From Ascaris suum (taxonomy: Eukaryota; Nematoda; Chromadorea; Rhabditida; Ascarididae), in contig CM024181.1 in assembly GCA_013433145.1 (NCBI GenBank), forward strand, positions 682,001 through 746,000: 64,000 nt of DNA, given 5' to 3'. The notes under the pieces were generated by a model. It did no database searches and was not told the DNA's origin. It was given only the letters and a program-made list of their open reading frames with translations. Both the position numbers and the translations under genes were made by a program. Positions 51,172 to 64,000 of this stretch are shown piece after piece (positions within the stretch are counted from its first letter, which is position 1; every line of letters begins with the position of its first letter).

Positions 51172-52031
51172 AATTGCATTTTAACGAAAAGTAAACATCG
51201 TACTAATCTGTAATTTTATGAATTACATGAATTTCTTTTTCATAATCAAATACATTTAAATACTCTTTAACGAAATAACAAATATTCACCTTTCACAAGA
51301 ATGGCCTACTATGTATTCATTATCCTTGCGTGTGTTCATCAGCTAAACATGAACAATTGTTTCCTAATACTCACTGTTTAGTCTTGAATTTCGTTTTCTC
51401 CCACTTTAAAATAGCATATATGTTACCTAAACTCCTGCAAGGCGATAAGCATGGGATGATAAGCATATCAAATGTCTTATCCAGAATGTCTTATCCAGAT
51501 AGTTCTATTATTTTTTTAAAGATCAACGCTGATGAGAAAATTGTTTGTCGCCGCTGAGATCACTGAAGTGATTAGCCATTGATAAACGACTGGATTAAGA
51601 GTTCCTGAAGTTATCGACAAATAGAAGTATTAGTGACCGATTGGAGAGATCGTTATGCCGACTGTTTCATAAGCCTTAGTTGAAAACAGCCTTTTTTTAA
51701 CAAAAAAAGACGCCCCTCAAAGATCTACAAAGAAGGCTGAAAAAATTGCAACTCACCAATACCGCAGTTTTGTTGGAGAAGAAGACATTGCATTACAAGC
51801 CAGTCACCTTTACAACGACTGAAGCCTTATAGAATACTGAGTAAAACTATATGGAGTACAGGACAAATGTAGTGGAGTTGTCTTATTTTTATGCACAACT
51901 ATATGCGTTTGGTACTTACTTTAGGATTAGATTTCCAGTGATGAGTGAATGCGTTTATTCGACGTCTATGTTTTTCACTGCAGCTAGCCGGCATCACTCA
52001 GCACTCTTTCATGCATTCTATGTCATTCTCG

Positions 52032-52057
52032 CCCCCCCCCCCCCCCCCCCCCCCCCC
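52032..52057 (+). repeat. Poly(C) run, C26, longest in the window
   Basis: Twenty-six consecutive C in intergenic DNA. The length is likely polymorphic and hard to assemble exactly. Confidence 0.95.
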
Positions 52058-52069
52058 ATCCGTCTACAC

Positions 52070-54898
52070 ACAGCCATAACCTGATTTTTCACATTATGGA
52101 GATGACAGAAAGAAACTGAAAACGGATGATAGAGGAGGAAGTGAGATGACATTAGTTCTGTACAATCTGCCCACATGACCGACCGGTACTTAGGTAGAAA
52201 CAGAGAGACATATATGTAGACATATATGTACATATGCCTAGACACACTTAGCAAAACAAAATTCAAAAATGCGTATCAATATTTGAATGAGCACTAGCAA
52301 CCTTTCACTTGATGCACGATAGTTTTGCGTTACTAGTCGCTCTTTAAGTGCAAAAGCTTTTTAGTTGAAAATGTTTTTTTTTTACGTCAGCGTAAAAATT
52401 TCACAAAACTTTACATAAATATTATTATTGTTTTGTTAGTGGGAAATATTTTTGCATTACTATACTAAAAACCTTTCATTCATAGATGCTGTAGTGATGA
52501 ACATTGAAAAATTCAATTCTATAATTTTAGAAAAAATGAATGAGTTTTTTTTGCTCATCGTGAATGCTTTGTTCGTTTCTCTGATGCTTCTAGCAGATAT
52601 TCTTGTAGAAATTTTTGTGGATTTTTGGACAATTTTTGCCGTTTCATGGACAATTTTATGGGTAATTTTGGCAAAATTAGCTTTCTCGTTATAATATGCA
52701 TACTGGGATGCCAACATATAAATACCAAGATGACAACGTGTGAATAAAATGGAAAAAATATGAATTTTAAGAAAAACGAATTACTGAGTTGACAAAAGAG
52801 AAAAATTTCATTACTGAATTTTAAAAAAAATATGAATCTTTCAATTTCCGTTTCTTAATAGAAGAAGTATATAATGGGCTATATATAGGTATCAATCTTA
52901 AATCAGGTATAAAATGTCTTAGGTGCCTTAATTAATGTGTTATATGACCTGTTGCGCCATTCGTTGGCATTTGTTATAAGCCAGATGACGGACTTTAGGG
53001 CATTCTGAACAAGCAAGTAAAACGATCGGTTTATAGCTAAAAAGTGGTTCCTAATTTAGCCCAAAATATACGAATCTTTAAAAGATATTGAAAGGAAATA
53101 ATATGGCGCGGAAAATAATGCAAATGTCTTTGTCCAAATTTTTTTAAAATTACTGATCTATACAGATTTTTTCCAATTATCTTAGAAAAAATGGGCCAGA
53201 GCTTCCAGCAGCATTTGTAAAAACGCTAAGAGGGAAAAGAATAAGTTTTCGGTTGTGTTACAGAATCGAACCTAATTGTGTAAGCATTAAAATTGCACTA
53301 TCCTAGTGCCAGAAGTGCTTCTATAATTTATCACTTGGCGGCCATTTATAAACTTCTCCCTTTCTAGATAATAAGCTTGGTCTTGACTGGAAAATATTTG
53401 GTAGGATCGTATCGCCGATGATTTTTGGGCATAGCTGTGACATGCAAATTATCCCTTTTAATTATTTGCACTCATTTCACGCGATCACTGATGATTTGTG
53501 CAATCATTTATTATCACTTATAATTATTGGCGCTTTACGCAATGACAGCGCGTTCGGTTGTCCTAAAGACTGAGAAAACATTGCAACAGAAAATGCAACT
53601 AGATATGAAATGCTAGTTGCTTATCAATGTTTATCAACCCGGTGCTATTCTTTGCTTGGACCAAAGAAAAATCTACCAATGTAGTCCAATATCAGACATA
53701 TCCATCGTTTGTCTCATTAAAATCACTATACTTTATAGCAAAGAAGGTTTCATTCTTTTTAGAACTTCAAAAAACCCTCTTAGAACAGAGCAATAATTTA
53801 CATTTTCAACGAGGCATTTGGACCGTATCGTCGATGACTTTTGAGCATAGCTGTGATATGCAAATTATCCCTTTTAATTAATTGCAGTACTATTTCATAA
53901 TTCAGGGACGTGAAATAAACTTTCACTTTGATAATTTCAAGGAAACATTAAGTGTGGTATTACTATTTCATACCTCATTTTTTTCAGTTGAAAAGCCGTC
54001 CAACTTAGATATATATTCTAAACGGAACCGAAAAGTTTGAAGCAATTATATTTTAGATAGAAGAGAATCGTTTGAAGAGTTCTTTCTCAGAAATTACCTC
54101 TCCATGATTTCTATCGCTTGTCCTTTCACATTTAATAAATATTAACTGTCAGATACGTTTTTCGAGTAATTATGAAACTCTCGAAGTGGTATAAGTATTC
54201 TTTCTTTTAAATTCGGAGAGAGGGGGTGGTCAAGTGAATTCGCGATGAGGGTGAGATATTCGGAGGGAGGGTAAGCGATTCATCCATTTTTTTTTTTTTG
54301 TCGTGGAATTCGGCAGTTTGATGAATATGTTAACTGACGGCTGCATTTGATAGCATAAAGACTATAATGAATTCAGACAATTAGAGCACATCACGATAAT
54401 GTTTTTTCCGTTTAATGAAAATTGCAATCATTTGAATACTTCAGAAGTAGTAACGCATACTTAATCTCACAGCCAGTATTCATATTGTTGGCTATTCGAC
54501 TCATGAACGCTACTATTTTGTGAAAGGTGGTGAAATATTTCAGGTGACCTAAAATAGATTCATCTCATAAGAGAGGGTATTGGAATATTTCAAATTAGTG
54601 GGAGTATTTATCGTTGACGTCTTAATATAGCTTCTCGACTGCAATTTGCAATCGCTAACAAATACAATTAAGGATACGTTTCATAGATTGATCAATCGTT
54701 GATTGATTGATTGATTTAGAAGCCTTTTGTGCATTGATCACTTGGCATGATAGCTAATACATTTATAGTTAAGCACTTACCTAATTATGCACTAAATTTC
54801 ACTTAATTGAGACAAATAGATTAGGATATTTGCTCTTACACTTTGAAACGTATAAGGATGAAACGCTGGTAAGATTTGAGTGATAATGAAGTGAAACT
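52070..54898. other. Intergenic DNA upstream of the myosin light chain gene
   Basis: No coding exon recognised. It holds the 80-bp direct repeat and, near 54690-54718, a run of TTGATTGATTGATTGA. It presumably includes the mlc-3 promoter, but no element can be named. Confidence 0.4.
53388..53890 (+). repeat. Dispersed direct repeat, about 80 bp, two copies
   Basis: The segment at 53388-53470 and that at 53808-53890 share CGTATCG(C/T)CGATGA followed by TT(T)TTG(G/A)GCATAGCTGTGA and GCAAATTATCCCTTTTAATT. Only a handful of differences were seen. The copies are 420 bp apart. Confidence 0.8.
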
Positions 54899-57800
54899 AT
54901 GAGAATAAATCTTGTAGAGCTCAAGGAAATCTTCAACCTCTATGACGAAGAGTTGGATGGGAAAATCGATGGCACGCAAATCGGAGATGTTGTCCGTGCG
55001 GCTGGGCTAAAACCAACGAACGCAATGGTGGTCAAAGCTAGTGGTCATGAATATAAACGAAAAGGTGAAAAGCGTATCACATTCGAAGAATGGCTCCCGA
55101 TCTACGAACAACTTAGCAAAGAGAAGGTAGTATTTACCGATATGAGCATGATACTTAGCTTTAGTACAATAAATTAAAAAATTGACGGCTTCTTTTGCGA
55201 AGGTAGTTGAAGCAGATATAATATATGCCAAAATAGTTCACTATAACATCGGACTATAAATACACACCACATGGTTCGACTATTGTCTCTAAATGATTTT
55301 CTTCACTGAACCTAATCTGATGATTGCTGGTGATTCCTCCTTTTTGGCAAATACTTCGACCTTTCCCACCAGTTTATGAAAATGTCAAGGAGATTGAAAT
55401 ATTAGGCAAACGAAGAACTCAGGATTAATGGAGTTCGGGTTCGAAAAGCAAAAAAAAAGCAACTAACGAAGTAATTTTGTAAGCGATGGCGGCGATAACT
55501 GTTCGGTTATTCATGTTGGCTAATAATGAAGATAATCTGCAACCTATCCTCAAGATTCAAAGCTTTCGTGCTAAGATTCATTATTTGTTATAAGTCATTA
55601 CGATCGTTGTTCAGCTCATAATTCGAGTTTATGGCTTCAAAATTATTTTTAGGAATTTAGTGACGGATTTCATTAATGAAATTCAAAGCACCCGCTATTT
55701 CAAGGTTTTTTTTTTTGAATGATAGAACCAAGATTACAAAAATCTGACTTCACAAAATCTGCATAGTTTGCGATTTGCGCTCAGTAGCATAAATCAATAT
55801 GAGATGTTAGGATATCTGATCGGCGGAACATCTTCGAATTGATTGGTAGGTGAGGAAAATGATCAGATGGCGGAGGCGTTTAGCGTTATCCGCAATACAA
55901 CGATGTGGGAAAAAATTGTTTGCTCTGAGTATTCGAGGAAAAATGCATTGATGAAGCGTAGGCAGTACGGTCGTTGGGATGCATATATCCCACTCTATTA
56001 GTGTAAAGTTGAGTCGGTTGTTGAATAAGTGCTTCAAAGAAAAGCAACAAATGAGTTGTGCCCGATCACGCTCACTGTTTTTCACGTCACATAATCAGCT
56101 TTCGTTCACTAAATGCTACACCTATCGCATCTTAGATTCCTCTTTGATTAACTTTCACTCATCATAAACAATAAATAATTGGATCATGTTTGCAGTCTTA
56201 ATAAATACCTGAACAACTTTTGTTGTAACTGTAGAGATGAAGCAATAATCCTGAGTAATTACACTTAGCTGATTTATAAGATTCGATTTGCATCCTCTCC
56301 AGGTGAAGGCAATTTTTTTTTAAAAGTTGAACAATATTCATGTTCATATCATTTCTACGAAGCGAAAAACGAAGAATATTTGATTAGATAGAAATTGATT
56401 ATTGCAATGGGAAATGAGTTCCAAAAATTTTAAATCTTCCGATACATAAGAATCTAATTATTGGCATCGAGTAAACTTTCAAGTTACTTTGCAGAAAATA
56501 GATTACATGGATTGTCGGATCGAAATTTATTCGGCATTGTGGAGTTCAATTATTCAAAATACAATAAATTCAATGAAGAAAATAGTTCACTCTATTGTTT
56601 TGAAAAGATTCTCTTGTTATTTTCAACGTTCTTTCTTCTCTTCGAGAGATATTCTCGAAAATAGGCACTCTCAAAAAAACTCGATAGGTAGTGGTTTGCA
56701 ATTTTGAGGTAGTTGATGAATAAAGGAATTCGACAGATCACAATTTCTCTTTCTTTTTCTAGCTCTTTCAAGGATTTCAACCCAAATCAAAACTTCTCGA
56801 TTAGAAGTTGAAGCAATTATTGGCAAAATTTGTACTCAGTTACACCGCCTTGACTGAAGTCAACGAAAGGTCTCGAAGGTTCTTGAAACGTGGAAAAGCG
56901 GCGAGCATTAAATATAACTTAGATGAAATTCAACAAGGAACTTAAATTCTAAAGAAAATTGAGTTACTAATGAGGCGGTAAGGTTTGCTTGTCTCCTGTG
57001 AATTTCTTGTGAATTTTTCAGGAACAGGGAACCTTCCACGATTTTATGGAAGGATTGAAGGTATTCGACAAAGAAGAGTGCGGAAAGGTTAGTCAGTTAT
57101 TCGCATTTCCTCCCTCACTGAATGCTCTATATAAGCTAATTGTTTCCCGAAAATTTTGAGTAATGAACAGGACGTTCGCTGTTAAAAGTAATACCGTCTG
57201 ATAACCTCTACAAGAAGTTGAAATTTTTAGCCTCCACAAGAGATTTGATTGAGGACGAAAATTGAATCGACTCAATTTCTTACCTTAGCTCAGCTTTATT
57301 TTTCACCTTAATGTCCTAAAATGCATTAATCTTTTACAATTAATACAGCAAGCAAGATAGGAGGAAATAAATGGAAACGAGAATTGCGTGGCTGGTAGCT
57401 TCTGCGAAGGACTATGATAACCGCGCCACTTATCCGTTCACTATCTTCCATTTGCGCTTTATCCACTATTATTACTGCGACCCCGGGGGCTCTTTATTGT
57501 ATCAAATATAACTAATATTGGTTTAGGCATATTCCTGAAAGGATATCGTGGTACCTGGTGGACGTCAGCTATAATCCTCTTACTGGTTGAAGTATGGTAT
57601 CGAGAACTTGAAAATAGAAGCACATTCCTCCAAATTATTCACTGCAGTTCTACTACGACAAGACCTAAAACTATAGAACTTCAATTCATTGGACTAAAAG
57701 TTTAAAGCCACCTAAATGTTATTGAAAAGATGAATTTCAGATCATGGCAGCAGAGTTGAGGCACATCTTGCTTGCTCTGGGAGAGCGATTGAGCAAGGAT

Positions 57801-58504
57801 GAGGTTGACGAAATTATGAAAGGAGTTGAAGATGCAGAAGGCATGGTCAACTATGAAGGTTATTTTTACTCATTATCCTAAACAAACCTATTTCTTCTTT
57901 ACGGTAAATGTCGACTTTTTAGAACATCTAAGAATTAGTTCACCTCTGAAACGTGGTGGAAATTTTCCACTCTATTTATTATCGATCTTTTGCAAATTTT
58001 TGTAGAAATTCATTTAATAGATACGGTTTTTTTTTGGTTTTTTTGCCTTTGTTTTTTTTTACCAGCCTTTATTTCTAGAATGGTTCATGCATTGGTCAAC
58101 TACAGCAGAAAATATTTTGATGCACTAGATGATTTCAATTACTTATTACATTTCATTGTATAATGTCCACCTTTTCCATAACATCCCCCTTTCAAGTATT
58201 TATCTCTCTTGCTCCACTAAAACATTCACATATATTAATTTCGTCATTGAAAATCAAATATATCTTTCATTCTATATATTCGTCTGCTACAATGTGCAAT
58301 AGGAGTAAGAAAATAGTATTCAGGAGGTTTGCTGTAATGATGCTGTATTATTTAACGTTAGCCTAGTGCAATAGCATTTTACAAAAGAATGAAAGCTTCA
58401 CTTCAGCCTTTCAATGCAATTGCAGATCCAAGGTATATATTAAGGTATGTTTTTTTCTAGCGTTCATCAAGAAGGTTCTCGCTGGGCCGTTCCCTGATGA
58501 ATAA
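54899..58504 (+). CDS. mlc-3: Essential (alkali) myosin light chain, mlc-3-like
   Basis: EF-hand-fold essential light chain that binds the myosin heavy-chain neck in muscle. Exons: 54899-55126, 57022-57087, 57741-57858 and 58461-58504. Phases agree and give 151 codons plus TAA, the normal family length. Diagnostic stretches are [52 protein letters not shown], then [53 protein letters not shown] and the C-terminus [11 protein letters not shown]. The EF-hand loops depart from calcium-binding consensus, as expected for this class. The start at 54899 is the first in-frame Met after a stop. Alternatively, exon 1 begins at the acceptor TCTTGTAG (54911-54917) and the true Met lies in a short upstream exon. 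The intron between the first two exons is about 1.9 kb. Confidence 0.94.
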
Positions 58505-60079
58505 ACGCAAACGATGGATATTGTTTGACATTCTGCTCATCACTGCGTTCTCTCTCTCTCTCCTTCTTTCTCTCTCTTTCTATAAAAATGTTCGTTTTAC
58601 ATCTATACAAAAGAAAGCATTGTATAAAGATCGACTGAAGAGTATGGCATTTCATTGGCAAAGAACGGCTTCATTCCCTCAAAAATGGCTCATTGAAAAT
58701 ATTTCTAAATAGTGCAAAGGAAATAGGACGCTTTGAAGTGATAATTTGTTAGGGTACAATTTAAAAATAAGACGAAATTTCGTTTAGTCATCCAATTTGG
58801 TCAAGCGTTTTTGCTATATATTGCAACAAATCATTGGCTTATATATGTGCTATCTATAAATTTTTACTTATATACAACAAAAAAAGCCACTCTCAACTGC
58901 ACTGAACAATTCAGCGGACACTCGAAAAAAAAACGGCCACTAATTTACATTGTCCACTTTTCGTTTCTATACTTTCTCCGTACTTGAATAATTTAGCCAT
59001 TTACGCAATAATCATTCATCGTATAATAACCACAGAAGAGAGTTATTTACAACGACGATTAAAATTTGCCATCGAAATGCGCTATATAAATGCCGCTATT
59101 TCTTAAATTCGATCTATATAAGTGGCATTCGAACGATTCAACAAAATATGATCGCCATCAATCATCGACTCTTCGGCAAAAAAAATCCGCGTCATCTTCG
59201 TTTATTGTCAAACATATTATTATTGTCGTCACATATATCAATATTCATAAAATCGAATGCTCCTCACATGAAACGTTAATAAAAATTTTTTCACGACTAT
59301 TTTTTTCTTCACTCTACTTAAAGATTTAGTGATATTTGATTTAGGAAGTATAAGAAAATCATCCCTCTTTTTTACCACTTTATCATAAAATCTTTTTTTT
59401 TTTTTAATTTAAACCACTCGTTAAATTGATGGGATGTTTCGCTGCGCTAATTTGCATGCTAGTTATCGTTTCTTTCTTTCAATTTGCCCCATTTTAGTGA
59501 GAATGAAAGACAGCAATCATTGAAACCATTTGGACAAAGAGTTTCGATTCATATTTTACGATATTGGCACTTCAGAACAACGTACGTAAATTTTCAGCAA
59601 GGCGAATGCATGAAATTTTCTTTCGAGTTTCCAGAAAGACGAGTTGCTGAATATGTGGGTTATTTTTCGCAAAAAAAAAAAACTTCCGATATTAGAATCA
59701 GCGAACGTACTATGAGAATATGGCAAGTAATATTGATATAATATATTTTATCGTATAAAGTCGTATATTAGTGAGGAATACAACGCAGTTGTCTCTGATG
59801 CAAACTTTTTTAGCACACCGCTGATCCCCATCCTGTCATCTCCCCCTCTCTCCGCCTTCCTTCCTTCTAAAAAAGACGTTTCTACTTAGATAAGAACCCC
59901 ATCTGTTTTTTATTGCAAACTCTGCATTTAATTTAGAAAGGGGTGAATGAGCTGCGCTGCAGCGGTTCAAGCAGATGATACAGGTGACCGAACCGATCGC
60001 CTTGATATCTTTGTCGATCATGCGTTGCAAATCGATGAAAGCATGATATTTATGATGATCGAGATGCACTTGAGGTGGC
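58505..60079. other. Convergent intergenic region between mlc-3 and the collagen
   Basis: The two genes converge here, so both 3' untranslated regions lie inside. There is a CT microsatellite at 58551-58580, poly(T) near 59395-59406, and no further coding exon. The plus frame 59484-59741 has a coding-like look (HFSENERQQSLKPFGQRVSI) but no family and no splice partner. Confidence 0.4.
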
Positions 60080-63555
<3,476 letters not shown>

Positions 63556-63638
63556 CCTTCAAATGGTGGGTATTGTGTGTGGACAGTTGGAGAGAACGAC
63601 AATGAAACGAACTTTTATCGGTGCTGCTCAAAATCAAG

Positions 63639-63750
63639 AATTAAAGGCTAATCCGCATTCATTCCAACTTTCACTCAACTCAGTAATACCACTCCCTTCG
63701 AATAATGTCAACATTCATCGAAAATTGATTCTGCATGTTAGTCGAAGGTG

Positions 63751-63809
<59 letters not shown>

Positions 63810-63915
63810 CGACTAACATGCAGAATCAATTTTCGATGAATGTTGACATTATTCGAAGGGAGTGGTATTACTGAGTTGAGTGAAAGTTGGAATGAATGCG
63901 GATTAGCCTTTAATT
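63639..63915. repeat. Perfect 111-bp inverted repeat with (TA)n loop
   Basis: The left arm 63639-63749 and right arm 63805-63915 are exact reverse complements over all 111 positions I compared (AATTAAAGGCTAATCCGC in the left arm, GCGGATTAGCCTTTAATT in the right). The 55-base spacer is almost pure TA. The near arm begins 84 bases upstream of the collagen start codon. No protein is encoded across it. It could be a foldback element, a hairpin RNA source or an assembly artefact. Confidence 0.95.
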
Positions 63916-63931
63916 ATATATATCTATATCT

Positions 63932-64000
<69 letters not shown>
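63916..64000. repeat. (CTATAT)n and (TA)n to the window edge
   Basis: Immediately after the right hairpin arm comes a short stretch of TATATCTATATC hexamers and then pure TA, running off the window end. Confidence 0.95.

Noticed and set aside
52018..52266. Minus-strand frame containing poly-Gly next to the C26 run
   Set aside because: The Gly run is the translated homopolymer; nothing else supports coding.
55807..56085. Minus-strand frame in the first mlc-3 intron
   Set aside because: No recognisable domain or splice partner; base composition only slightly raised.

Overview
The window reads as nuclear DNA of a parasitic nematode. It is AT-rich, with long introns, very long (TA)n tracts and poly(C) runs. 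The organism call rests on the genes: a nematode cuticle collagen, a muscle essential myosin light chain closely resembling C. elegans mlc-3, and a duplicated transthyretin-like (TTL) gene, a nematode-expanded family. I cannot place the species. Long introns and microsatellite load would fit a spirurid or ascarid-type (clade III) worm, but that is a guess.

Layout. 1-4540: AT-rich with local tandem repeats and one higher-GC patch, no gene seen. 4540-12770: two diverged copies of a TTL locus, both broken by frameshifts or stops, sharing an intronic (TA)n tract. 14134-15210 (minus): four exons of an unrecognised gene whose splice phases all fit. 15654-30865 (minus): a 13-exon SLC22-type organic cation transporter, reconstructed with consistent phases to 636 codons; joining of its first exon is less certain. 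28571-28807 (plus): a possible C-terminal exon of another gene inside the transporter's first intron. 30866-40164: mostly intergenic, with a possible decayed retrotransposon fragment, simple repeats and the longest (TA)n tract. 40165-47042 (plus): an eight-exon zinc-finger gene with the architecture of a Friend-of-GATA/U-shaped co-regulator (SRRKQ NuRD-binding motif, short PR-like segment, PLDLS CtBP-binding motif, one C-H-C finger, C2H2 fingers). 47043-54898: intergenic with dispersed duplications and a GC-rich ORF. 54899-58504 (plus): mlc-3-like essential light chain, four exons, 151 codons. 60080-63555 (minus): a five-exon cuticle collagen, 296 codons. 63639-63915: a perfect 111-bp inverted repeat with a (TA)n loop, just upstream of the collagen.

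The genes do not form one pathway. Collagen, light chain, transporter and nuclear co-regulator are typical unlinked worm genes. The unrecognised minus gene follows the transporter on the same strand about 440 bp after its stop, so a polycistronic arrangement is possible but unproven. All gene structures were assembled by reading GT/AG sites and codon phase by eye. No search was run.
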